From Rhipidocladum racemiflorum (Eukaryota > Streptophyta > Magnoliopsida > Poales > Poaceae): 64,000 bases of DNA. Position 1 is the first letter of the stretch; each line of letters begins with the position of its first letter. The notes beneath the pieces were generated by a model, which worked only from the letters and a program-made list of their open reading frames with translations, had not been told where the DNA came from and ran no database searches. The position numbers and the translations under genes are program-made. Where the stretch lies: NCBI GenBank assembly GCA_036346355.1, contig CM070580.1:32384874-32448873 (forward strand), in the 5' to 3' direction. This document shows positions 11,450 through 22,721 of the stretch, piece by piece.

Positions 11450-14400
11450 TGTTATCGTGGGGGCTCCGGTCTTTGTAATAAGAATCGGGTACTCACTGTT
11501 GCGTCGAACTAGAATTAACGCAACCCGTCAGTAATCCGATTACTAGTCACAAACCGTACCCAAATTGAGGCCAATTGGTCGGCACTACTTGAGGCAAGTG
11601 TATGCGCCAACCGATTGATCCCAATTCGAGCTTCCCGCAACCGTGTGAATAGTACTGGTTCCCTGGATCAGTAGTCCAGTACCCACACGTTGTCATACAA
11701 GACGTTTCATATCCATACAAAAGTAAATATATTACATTCGAAAGGTAAAGTTATTACATCTATCTAAAATTTACAAGTTACGGCCTTGCGGCCAGCACAA
11801 GTCCAAAAGAGCCAAATAACATCAGTGATAGTCCAAAAGAAAAACGCGCAGTGTGCCTTCCACCCTCAGGCAACTGGCTGGAAGGAACCCAGCTAACCCT
11901 CAGCGAAATCGCCGTCTTCGGGCCAGACAGACTCGTCAGGCACATCTTCCTTCTTACCTGCTCCTTCTTCCTCTGACCAAAATCCGTTAGAGCAAACGGT
12001 GAGTACACGTATGTATTTGCAAGACTTTAGTGTATGCAATTTGTATATCTAGAAATGCAGGTTATGACAAGGACAATCGGGTTTCTATACTAAGTCTCTT
12101 TGAGCATAAGGCAAGTTTTATTTGTAATATGATAATAGGTTCAACATCGGCAGTTGTAAAAGAGTTTGCTGAAAATATTTCAAAGCAAGTATCAATATTC
12201 AACCTTTTAACCAAAACCAACACCCGTCCAAACCTTTTCCCACCTCAAACCATACCATACCATACTCCCGAATCCACAACCAGGAACCGTACACCATACC
12301 CAACCCTTTCCAAATAACCAGACTCACACCACACCGAACCAATCCAAACCGACCATTTTCCCAAAACCAAACCAGGACCAACACCAGAAATTCTATACTT
12401 GACAGTACTTCCCAAGCTGCTCATGACCGTGAGCACGGCTAATCGATTAGTTTAGTTATCTCTGCAGAGTTTGTACACTTTACCCAAATGACACGTTCTA
12501 GCAATCATGTCAACCATGCCATGCGATACGCAACGTACCCGTTTTGCTAGATCATGACGAAACCTTTCGATAGGCTAGGATTTAACCTTGCACCAGCCCG
12601 GTAATGTGCATCCCTAGCTACGGTCCCAAGAGGATGTCCACTAGTGGTCCCTACGGGCTCCCACTAGCTTTACTGGCCCATACCTTCCCATAGCAGGCAT
12701 TACCGTTGTATTGGGCAAATTCCCCCTCGATGCCTCGACGAGGGAATCCCTAGAACACACCAACACGACAGGCGTGTCCAACTCTCCCGCCGCCTAATGA
12801 TGCAAGACCCAAATCCTTTCCAATGTACTAGGCCAAGGCTATCCCATACTAGCACATGTGGTTGTACTGTAAGACCCAGTAATAGTATCAAGTTCAGTCC
12901 TTAGGGTGACTTAAGCGAGATCTTCCAATTCCACTTGCTACGGCCACAGAGGATGTCCACTAGTGGTCCCTACGGGCTCCCACTAGCTTTACTGGGCACC
13001 TCCCCATAGCAAGGAACCAACCAAAACTCAACCAAAACCAAGCCTCAGGCTTGCCATCCAATCCATAACCAAACACCATCCCAACCAACCAGACAAAACC
13101 GAACCAAATTCCCAAATCACCAAACTCCGTACATCTCACCCGGTCTAAACACTATAAACCATTTCCCAAAACAATATAAACCAGATCCAAATCTCCAAAG
13201 CCATTAACCAACCTTCCGATCCAAAACCCAATCCAAACCAAACCGATCAATTCCAAGAAGACTGCAGTTGATTGTGTCGTAACAACATACAATACATTCT
13301 ACAAAGATGACTAAGCTTATGCGAATACTATTCATTATTACCCATTTGACATTTATCTTTATGTCTAGGTTTTTAGCCTAAGTTTTAACAAGGTTCGCAG
13401 TTCAATTAAGATTAAGGGAATCCACCAATTCGGGTTTAACTACCAAGCTTTCCCACAATTAGCATCTTTACTGAACATACACGCATGCATAATAGTTTTG
13501 GCAATTAAAAATAGCATTTGTAATTATGGGATCAAAATGGTCAAAGGAGGTGCTTGCTTGTTTGCTCTTCGGTAAGATCAGTCTCCGGGACGTAGTCGGG
13601 ATCGTCGGCGACGTTCGACGCGTCTACGTCTACACGAAAAGAGACAAGACTAAATCATCGCTCAAGACATGCAACAAAGTGATTAAACATCAATAAGAAT
13701 CAAGAATGAAGAACCATAACTCAACTCTGAAGAAAATTCTAGAATTTTACTCGTGAGGTCGGCAAGACGCCATCAGAGCGCGGTAGTGCCGCTCATCACT
13801 CCAGCAGTACCGGCTAGGTAGCCCGGTAGTGCTGCCCGCTTGGAACCAAATCAGGTGTCTCTCAGGAAAATAACTACCGACTCAAAAATCCCGGTACTAC
13901 CGTTTGAGCGGCAGTACCGGCCATCTGGCCCGGTAGTGCCGGTCGCCAGAGGAGAAAAAGGGCACTCTCTGGTTTTTAACTACCGGTGAACAAACCCCAG
14001 AGCTCCGGCCTTCCGGCAGTACCGCCCTCATGCTTGCGGTAGTGCCGGTTTCCCCGAGAAAACTTTCCCAAAAAGTGGGGTTTCGCGCGATTGAATTCAG
14101 AATTTCGATGTACATGCATGGATAGGTTCCTGGGGATTTAAGGTACCCATTCACGCAAGTACAGTCAAGTTTCGAGCTCCTTTGCTCCAAAATCTCGCTT
14201 TTTGGACCCTTTTGACTCCCGATAATGACGCGAAAACGGATCTCAACTCAAAAGGTGTCGAAACTCGAGTTTCTTCGCGGCAACGGGTTCACTACGGCAC
14301 TAGGGACTTATACGCGCAAGACTTGTGAGCTTTGTGACTTCAGAATACGAAATCGCTCCGAATGCCCAAAGTGCAACTTTTGCAAATCTACCTGGGTAGC

Positions 14401-15090
14401 GGATTTGCGACCCGCGCATTAGTTCCGATGGTGCACTAAGGCTCTATACGATCGGGATATCGACTAGGACCAGCGAAGCACGACGATCGAAACTCTAAGA
14501 CTTGAAAACCCGAATTTACTCCCAAATTCGATTCTCGTCCTGAATCGAGTTCAAACTCGATTCTTCCGCAAGAGTCGACCTTCGAGACCTGGAGAACATA
14601 TTCGCGGGTCATTTTCCCGACTTCCTGGAGTTAGAGTTTCAAGAAGAAAGATTCCGAAAATTCGAGAAATGACGTTTTGCGGCGAATGAGTCCAACGAAA
14701 CTTAGATCAGGGTTTCCGAAGCTACTTGGTCACACGAAAAGATTCTTCTAATCTTGACCTAGGTTTACTACTCGGAAAAACATCAATACTTCGCAAGAAC
14801 TAAGGTTTCTAGGGTCCAACTAAAATGGAAAGAAGAGACACATGTTAAGGAGGAGCTAGGGTTTGCATCTACACCTAGGGTTTAGGCTTAACTTCAAAAC
14901 CTACCTCCTTTGAAGCTCCTTGACTCAGAGAGACGCTTCTCCACCCTTGCTACCGCTTCCACTCGGCCTCCTTGAGCTCCACCCGGCTAGTAATGGCGAG
15001 AACAGAGAGAGAGCTTCAATGGAGAGGGAGGAGGAAGAGGAGAGGAGGAAGAAGAGAGGAAGGAGGAGAAATGAGGGAGAGGAGGAGAGG
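11450..15090 (-). mobile_element. Gypsy-type LTR (LTR-d), minus strand, 5' truncated
   Basis: Its plus-strand left edge TGTTATCGTGGGGG (11450) is the reverse of an LTR end. The interior shares the family landmarks of LTR-b, -c and -e in minus orientation: 'cgtgagcacggctaatcg' near 12430, an acidic phrase region near 11890-11960, and a G/C microrepeat zone at 13775-14060. The LTR start (TGTAACACCCC) is missing. The sequence stops in an A/G-rich leader at about 15090, where Gyp1 LTR sequence takes over. I see no coding domain in these 3.6 kb. Confidence 0.6.
13775..14060. repeat. Cluster of CGGTAGTGCCG-type imperfect palindromes
   Basis: About nine copies of CGGTAGTGCCG / CGGCAGTACCG variants within 290 bp, in both orientations (near 13779, 13803, 13820, 13889, 13907, 13929, 13979, 14011, 14036). 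The same kind of cluster sits at the equivalent place in LTR-e (20095-20400) and its right-arm copy (62850-63150). Confidence 0.7.
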
Positions 15091-15632
15091 ACTTTCTTTG
15101 AGTTTTGGACTCATGTATGTTTATTTAATGTTTTTTAGGTACCTTGAGATTGGCATATGGGAAAGGGATTTAGCTCCACCACTTTACTTGATATCACTCA
15201 ATTTAGACAACCACGTATTTAAATTTAATGTAATAGATTGCGTCTAGTTGATTGTGTCATTGATTATGCCTTGCTTTTGTCTAGTTAAATTTGGTGTGAA
15301 GTTTATGGTTGTCATATTGGTTATGTTTTGTTAAGTATTTGTCTTGTAATTTTTGGATGAGAGTTTATGGCTTATGTCTATGGTTATGTCATGATAAACC
15401 TTGTTTGTGGATTGGGTTCCTACTTTGAGGTCATATTGTTGTCTTTCTTTATCCTACCTTGCAAATTATGTTCTAGATGTTGCATAGTGATTAATTAGAG
15501 ATGTTTTATGTTGCTCAAATTTTATTCTATGTTGTTAGTGTTCTTGTTGAAATTTTTATTAGAAATGCTTTTTAGTTGATAATTATGCTTGTTGTTGTGA
15601 CATTTGGGCACGGGAGGTGCCAGGGTGTTAAA
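15091..15632 (+). mobile_element. Gyp1 5' LTR remnant (last 540 bp)
   Basis: Matches the last part of the 3' LTR (about 32765-33308) nearly base for base, from 'gagttttggactca' through 'ggtgccagggtgtta'. The first 1.6 kb of the LTR is absent; LTR-d sequence abuts it at about 15090. The end corresponds to the ...GTTACA end of the 3' LTR, here ...GTTAAA. Confidence 0.75.
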
Positions 15633-15633
15633 G

Positions 15634-15647
15634 TTGGTATAAGAGCA
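15634..15647 (+). other. Primer binding site (initiator tRNA-Met)
   Basis: TTGGTATAAGAGCA sits one base after the 5' LTR end. It equals the usual plant PBS TGGTATCAGAGCA with one substitution (C to A). Confidence 0.75.
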
Positions 15648-15967
15648 TGCTTTAGGTCCATGGTACATGCATTTAGTAAATTATTATAGAGTGAACTAAA
15701 ATTTTAACTTGGGAAAAAATAGAAACATGGTTTAGATCCATTCATTAAAAATCTTGCCATAGGACATTAACATTAAAATTTGACATAGATGGGTTAACTA
15801 ATTTAAAATTTGACACACTTTGGGTGCACAGTAGGAAGGGTAATGGTACATCATTCCATTGCATTTTTATTATCATATTGTGATATTACTGTTGATCGTT
15901 GAGTATGTATTACATGACGTTGTGTTGATGCTTGAGCTGGCTGTATGATTATGCCTAAGTTGTAGCT

Positions 15968-17340
15968 ATGTCGAGGGGTAGAGGTCATTGTCATAGTGGT
16001 TGGGGAGGCCATGCCGAGGTGGGAGTCACCCATCTTAGGGGTTGTTAGTTGGTCGCTGAGGGAAGCGGCTTGCTCAATGCTCATGAATCACCAGATGGGG
16101 CCCCACCGCTCGATGCTGGCGGGGACAAAGGCCATATCGCGTGGCCTTGTTACATGCTTTGTAGAGGGAGGTACGAGAGCTGAGCCAGCAGGTTCAAGCA
16201 GCTCCTGATGTTGTTCCTGCACCTGTATTGGTCCTCGTTGTTGCCCCCATTGTGCTGGAGGCTAGGGTGAGCCTACAGGAGTGGATGTCCCTTCGTCTCG
16301 ATACCTTTGATGGAGCAGGCACACAGGTCCAATTAGCGGACTGGCTGCGTTACATGGAGAGACAGTTTAGAGTCCTAGAGTTGACTTCTATCCAGAGGGC
16401 TTGTTTTTGGCCTTTCAGTTGAAGGGCCAGGTGGATATTTGGTTGGAGGGGGTTCTTGCCGTGAGGGCCCCCACCCTTGGATCGATCACTTAGGAGGATT
16501 TCACGAAGCATTTCTAGGCTAAGTTCTATCTGGAGTTCTTCTTGGAGAGGATGGAGTACTCTTTGACCACTCTTTCTCCCAAGGGAGGAAGTCCGTGACC
16601 GAGTATGGGGTGGAGCTCAGTTGCATTGTTCGCTTCATATCGGCTATGGCGGCAGATGACTGTGAGAAGACTTAGAGGTTCCGTAGGGGCCTCAACCAGG
16701 AGTTTAGAGTAATCTTGGGGGCAACTATCCCACATGACTTCAGCTCTATGGTGGGGCAGGCCAAGGGCATGGAGCTCGAGCTGGAGCTCTTTAGGGTTAA
16801 GCATAACCCTAAGGGTTCAAAAGTTCTTGTTGCTTCTAGTGGTGGCCAGTAGAGGAGCTTTGGTGAGGGAGGTGGGTCTTTTTAGTGACCTACTTGCAAG
16901 AAGTTCAATGGGGGATAGAGTTCCTCCTTGGTGGCCAAGGCGATGCAGCCTCAGCCGTCTTTACCGTCTTCACCACGATTGGCCTTCCATCCCGTCCCCT
17001 GGGCAGGCAAGATTTGTTTCAAGTGCGATTGGTGGGCACCACGCTGCATAGTGTTCTTGGTCAGGGGAGTGCCATCATTGTGGCCGACCTGGCCATATGG
17101 GGCAAGTTTGCTGGTTTAATTCTAGTAGCATGCTTTGACTGCAGCTTCTTCTTCCAGAGGGTCAGTGCAGATGTTGGCTGCTGCTTCTACACTTCCACAA
17201 CCTTCTGATTGGGTGCCACCTACAGCTTTCTAGTACCCGCAGTCATCGACATCCCCTCAATTCGTTGCACCGCCTCAGTTTCGGTGCTACCCCAGTAGAG
17301 TGTCGGGGCTCTCGCCACCCTGGCGCCACCAAAAGTTCAG
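15968..17340 (+). pseudogene. Gyp1 gag, decayed
   Basis: A likely start ATG at 15968 is followed by an Arg/Gly-rich start. At 16228-16422 the typical capsid region is readable: LDTFDGAGTQVQLADWLRYM and RACFWPFS. It continues in another frame through a segment like that of plant gypsy gags (about 16420-16600). A zinc-knuckle remnant (CFKC...) is readable near 17008, and a Ser/Pro/Gln-rich linker runs to 17340. Stops and shifts break it at least five times. Gag would form the virus-like particle that packages the RNA; this copy cannot. Confidence 0.7.
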
Positions 17341-17373
17341 ACTACCAATCGCCGAGGCAGTCAAGGTCCGGAT

Positions 17374-17736
17374 GTGGTATCAAGTATTTTAATTATGGAT
17401 TCATTTGATGCTTTTGTTCTCTTTTATTCAGGAGCATGCTATTCTTTTTTGTCAATTGATCTTGCTAGAAGGGTCAAGTTGGGGATGCAGAGTTTTGCTA
17501 AGTCTGTCATAGTCAATTCTCCGGGTGGTCTCATTGCGAGTTCGATGGTTTGCCCAGGTTGCGCTATTACCATTGATGATGAGGATTTCTTTGCTAACCT
17601 GATGGTTATTCAGTTAGCCCTGTTTGATGTTTTCTTGGGCATGGATTGGCTGCATCAGTACCATGCCAAGATATTTATGTTGTTACTAGAAGACAGTAAC
17701 CTTGCAGGCTCCATCAGGAGTGGAGTTGGTTTTTAG
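17374..17736 (+). pseudogene. Gyp1 aspartic protease region
   Basis: A 120-codon open stretch with the layout of a retropepsin: VLFYSGACYSF where the family has a D-S/T-G catalytic triplet, followed by the later FLGMDWL segment that normally precedes the RT linker. The catalytic Asp is replaced by Tyr (F-Y-S-G), so it would be inactive even if made. The enzyme normally cuts the Gag-Pol polyprotein. Confidence 0.7.
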
Positions 17737-17763
17737 GGCAATGTATCATCTAGCTCTCTCTTT

Positions 17764-18270
17764 GTGCTGGCCAGTTTGTTTCCTGACCACCGTATGTTGA
17801 GATCGGGTACACTTTTGGCTATTTTAGGAAAGCCAAGTACTTCGGTATATATTGTGGAGATTCCTGTCGTGAAGGAATTTGTTGATGTATTCCCTATTGA
17901 GTTGTGTGGCTTACCTCCTAAGAGGAGTACGAAATTCAGGATTGATCTTGTTCTGGGCACTCAACCCATCTCTATGTCTCCTTATCACTTGGCTTGTCCC
18001 TTCCAAGATGAGTTGAAAAAGCAGCTGGATGATTTGTTGTCTAAAGGGTTGATCCGGTATAGTGTCACCTTGGGGAGCTCCTATTCTCTTTAAAGCTAAG
18101 AAAGATGGTAGTTGGTGCATGTGCATTGACTATCATGCTCTTAACCAGGTGATTATAAAAAACAAGTACCCATTACCTCATAAATTTGTTTGATCAATTG
18201 AAGGGAGCAAAGGTGTTATCTAAAATTGATCTTCAGTCTGGTAATAACTAGATTCGTGTGAGAGAACATG
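17764..18270 (+). pseudogene. Gyp1 reverse transcriptase, part 1
   Basis: Readable as the start of a Gypsy RT: VVKEFVDVFP, then the LPPKRSTKFRIDLV and SMSPYHLA segments and LLSKGLIRYS. After a shift at about 18090 it goes on to KIDLQSGNN and IRVREH. The frame is cut after IRVREH at 18270 by LTR-e and resumes at 21383. Confidence 0.85.
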
Positions 18271-20094
18271 TATCGGGAGTCATCCCCAGGACTCCGCTGA
18301 TTCACCCAAATGAGTGGTACAACTTAAGTGAATCAAAGGAACCTCAGGTGCTCCGCATATATGCCCGTGTTGGCCCCAGGATAGCAACCAACACATGCAA
18401 TGATGCCTAATAGTTGACATCCCAACACATACGCAAATGGCGAAAGGATAAGCATAATTATATACCAAAAGTGGGATTGCTGTCCAAAACTACATATTAA
18501 GTGTTATTACATCATAGTGGCAGCGGAAAAATATAAACAACAACCAAAAGGCTAGCGTGGTATGCCCCAAACCCTCAGGCAGCCAACTAGAAGCAAGAAC
18601 GTGCATCTAAATGTTAGCGTCATCGAAATCTGCCGGGTAAAAATCTTCGGGCAGCGCCTCATCCTCACCTACAGCAAGTGGATAATCTGATTGAGTACAA
18701 AGAGTGTACTCGTACAATAATATAAGTAAAATGTTGAATTCTAGCTACATGTGGTTGCTACATCAAGAGAAGGTAAAATGGTAATTTCAGCATAAAGAAA
18801 CATTTGGGAAAAACATAGATATGTATAGATTGAAACTTGCCATTTAGTAAACCTTTTCAAAGTCTAATACATAATATAACATCATCATAAACATAACCAC
18901 TTTACATTCACTTCATGCCTCTAAGCACTCTCAGAACCATGAGTTCTATCGCTCATGTTCGTCTTACCCACACGAGTACTCCAATACTCGTGAAGTTTTT
19001 CCCACACGTAACCCATTCTTACCAAGTCCTTAAAACTCGCCTAGTGGCTAACAACAACAAGCAATTGTCCTTGACCATGGACACGGCTATTCGAATAGTG
19101 TAAAATCTGCAGATGTACGACTTTACTCACACGACACGCCACACTTATAAGCTAAGCTATTAGCACATTTCCTTCGATGTGCTGGCCGAGGTAAATGTGA
19201 CAAGGCTATTTTTCAGTATGCATGGTAGTGCATCTAAACCACCCGGGTGACTGTGACCCTCGATCCCACGTGCCCAGTGCTCTCTGTGTGTGGATTAAGG
19301 AGTACACCCATTGTTGGACATCCCTGACACTCCACTAAGCTCAAGGAATTTCGGCTAACATTCCTTGATGCTCCACTAAGCTCAAGGAATTCCAAGTGCT
19401 CACGTGGTTTAAATACCCTAGTCATACACAAGTACTTGGATAAGCCGATCCCATAAATGGTGTGTGGCTCACACGATAGTTACTTGATGAGAGGGAACCA
19501 GGATTTAATCCTTAAGGTCCTTAGCCAACATTTCTACTCATTAACCATAATTCAAATCAATATCAGCATAATCAATCTTGATCATTGCGACTGATGGACT
19601 AAGTCCATCTATCACGTTTTCTAACGATGTTCTAAGCACGGCTAAGCAGTTCGCAAAAACCCATACATAATAGTAAACCACCTAAGGCGGCAATGGAATA
19701 TGAAAGGGACATGGCAAGGGGTTGATATGACAACATGGCAATAGCTAAGCATTCTACCCAAAACATAATTGTAATTGAAAGTAGGTATGCAATTGATAAA
19801 ATAACTTCAAACATAATTTGTAAATAATAGGATCAAGTATGCTCAAGGAATAAGTAGTGCCTTGCGGCTCGCTCTTGACGTCGTAGATGTAGGCATATTC
19901 GGGAGTGTCTTCCGAAAGGTCAACACCTATCGAGAAAATCCAATTCAAATAAACACTAATCAATAATTCAAACGATGAACATTATTGAAGGATGCCCAAT
20001 CATGCATGAAATGTTCATGATTTGTACTACTAATCATAATATGCATATGAGAATTGGTTTAATTCGAGTTGGCTTTCAAAACGATGCAATTTGG

Positions 20095-20400
20095 AGGTTT
20101 TCAGCTGCAAGCGGCAGTGCCGGACGTAGGGTGCGGTAGAGCTAGAGGCGTGGTACTACTGGCCTCAAAACAGCGGAAGTTATTTTGCAGAAGAGGGTGT
20201 TTTTGGGTCTTGGGGAGCGGGGTACCGGCTTTGTCAAGCGGTAGTGCCTGATATGCGGTATTACCAGCGATATAATCAAGGGTACTTATTTTTCCCAATG
20301 GGTGTTTTTTGGGGTTTTGGCGGAGCTGCAGTACCGACAGTGTAATAGCGGTAGTGCCAGCGGAGCAGTACCACGGGAGATAACACAACGATAGTGCCGA
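20095..20400. repeat. CGGTAGTGCCG-type cluster in LTR-e
   Basis: Several imperfect palindromes ('gcggcagtgccgg', 'gcggtagtgcc', 'gcagtaccgac', 'gcggtagtgccagc') at the position equivalent to the cluster in LTR-d. Confidence 0.6.
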
Positions 20401-21009
20401 ACTGTACGAGAAAATATGATTTTTGACTTTGCTCTTTGGATGGCTATTGATATTTTTTATGAATGAAATAGGAAAAGTAGTTTAATATAGAGCCTTACCA
20501 CCACAAGGATACCCTTGCACTCGGTGGGAGCTCGATTCGGCGAAGGGATGAAGAATGGTGCTATGAAGATGATTCTCAGTGCCTTCCCCGGTATCGACTT
20601 GGCCTCCTCCTCTAAGCTCATGGGGAAATGTCTTCACTTCCTCGAGCTTGTGGCAGCGTCTACTCCTCCTCCCCAAGCTTCCAGCACGACATGCACAACC
20701 CGATTCATGGTTTGGTGATGAAGTTGATGGAGATGAGAGGAATGAGCTCTATGTTGCCAAAATTTTAGAAAATGGGAAGATAAAGAATGGATTAGAACTT
20801 ACTCAAAACTTGGTGCAAGAAACACTGGATTGTTTTGAATCCCTTGATCTAAGGATCGATTTGGTGGGACATGCACAAGCCAAATCTTGAGTTTTGGATG
20901 AATTTTGTGAAGGAGAATGGAGATGGTGTGGAGTGAGAGCTTGCTGAAATTTCTAGACAAGTGAGGAGCAAATGAGAGCTAGTGGGAGGAGAAAACATGG
21001 TGGAAGGTG

Positions 21010-21018
21010 CTTATATAG
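21010..21018 (-). promoter_or_regulatory. TATA-like box of LTR-e
   Basis: The minus strand reads CTATATAAG about 360 bp inside the LTR start, followed by 'caccttccaccatg'-type leader sequence. Counterpart at about 62230-62238 on the plus strand. Confidence 0.5.
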
Positions 21019-21382
21019 GTGGGCTCCTCTACCTTACATGTGGGGCCATGGGTCCACATGTCATTGAGTGGGTAAGGAGGTAGGTAGAGGTGAGAAAAGT
21101 GAGAAAAGACAAGGTTGGTATGTGCAGCTCACTTCTCTCTCGTGTAGGCATGGCCCACATGTCATAGACTATGGGCCAAAGATATTTTGGTGTAGATAAA
21201 AAGGGTTCTAGAATTGTAGGAATTTCATATCCATTCATGTAACATGAATCTATCACTTGTGATTTTTCCTAACTAAGTGAAGGTTTTATCGCGGACCTTT
21301 TATGCATTTACGAAATATGAATGACATGAGCATGATATGCATGACTTATGAACTTAAAATTTTTTGGGGCTATTGCAACATG

Positions 21383-22006
21383 ATATTGAAAAGATGGCTT
21401 TCTCCACTAGGTATGGGCATTATGAATTTAATGTAATGTCTTTTGGACTAACCAATACCCCTGCTATTTTTTATAGAGACGATGAACAATATGTTGAATA
21501 AATACCTTGATGATTTTGTGGTAGTGTTCATCGATGACATCTTGATTTACTCTTAATCAGAGGAGGAGCGTGAGCATCACCTGAGGCTTGTGCTTGATAC
21601 TTTGAGGGAGAATCAATTATTTGCCAAGCTAAAGAAGTATGAGTATTTTTTTATTTCAGAAGTGGGTTTTCTTGGCCATATCATTAACCAAGAAGGCATT
21701 TATGTTAATCTTTGCAAAATCTCTATAGTTGTGGATTGGGAGAGACCTTTTAATGTCAAGGAAGTGCCTAGTTTTCTTGGGTTGGCTGGTTATTACCGGC
21801 GCTTTGTTCATGATTTCTCCATTATTGCCAAGCTACTATCTCAATTAACTCAGAAGGGTGTGAACTTCCTGGTCGATCACGAGTGTGAGCACAATTTCTG
21901 CACGTTGAAGGAGAAGCTAGTGAATGCTCCTATTCTCACCCTTCCTGAGCCAGGGAAGCGCTTCACAATTTATTCTGATGCTTCTTGTATGTGTCTTGGT
22001 TGTGTG
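21383..22006 (+). pseudogene. Gyp1 reverse transcriptase part 2 and start of RNase H
   Basis: Continues RT directly: DIEKMAFSTRYGHYEFN, then the catalytic FIDD motif (Y/F-x-D-D class) at 21527-21538 and ILIYS. A TAA stop follows near 21555 and is present in the right arm too. From 21590 a long open frame carries FLGHIINQEGI, FLGLAGYYRRF and the start of the RNase H region (IYSDAS). The frame is cut at 22006 by LTR-f and resumes at 29072. Confidence 0.85.
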
Positions 22007-22721
22007 TGTAACACCCCGGCACCTATTGTGTCCAGAATGTCACCACAAGGACAACACTAGCAAACAGATAGTCAATAAAGAATTAAATTATAGCAACTAC
22101 ACTTGCTAATTAATTAAAAATTCGGCAGCATGTCCTCTATTTTTCCATAGTTATAAGCATCATTAATCAATTCAAGCACAATAGCATAATAGTAGACAAC
22201 TACAACATGATAAACAAGGATTTTAACAGCAATTCATACCAAGGATATAAATTTAAACATCACAGAATAAAGTGATGAGATAAACATTCAAGCGTGGTAA
22301 CCAAGATGACAATAACCACATTACGCTCAATAGAGTAAGCCATCACAAAGGAAATACGGGTATATAAAAAATGTCTATTGGAGTGATGATAAGTGCAATG
22401 GTGAATCTAGTTCCCCTTCCCAAATGTTGTGCTTATGGTACGTAAAAAAACATTAAACAACAAGTGTGTGTTCATAACTCAGCAAAGTGTATTGCAATAG
22501 AAACAAAGTAATAACAGTTAACATACATACATTCTTCATGACACAAACCATGGGGAATAATTCATAAAAACTTCTTCATTCATATTCTCATTTATGCAAT
22601 GCATCATGCATGCTCACTCTTTGCTTAGCACATACCGATATTGCCAAGTGCACACCCGTCGGTGTGCACCCTCATTCCCTTCCATCCCGTGGAGGGTGCC
22701 TACTCTTAATAACTCGCTCCC

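Larger units (their letters stand above)
18271..21377 (-). mobile_element. Solo LTR in RT (LTR-e), TSD ACATG (left-arm copy)
   Basis: Flanked by ACATG at 18266-18270 and 21378-21382. On the minus strand it starts TGCAATAGCCCC and ends CTCCCGATA, decayed forms of the TGTAACACCCC...CCCGACA ends of this family. 3107 bp, no internal coding region, hence a solo LTR. A TATA-like box (minus strand CTATATAAG) lies at 21010-21018. It carries the CGGTAGTGCCG cluster. Confidence 0.85.
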
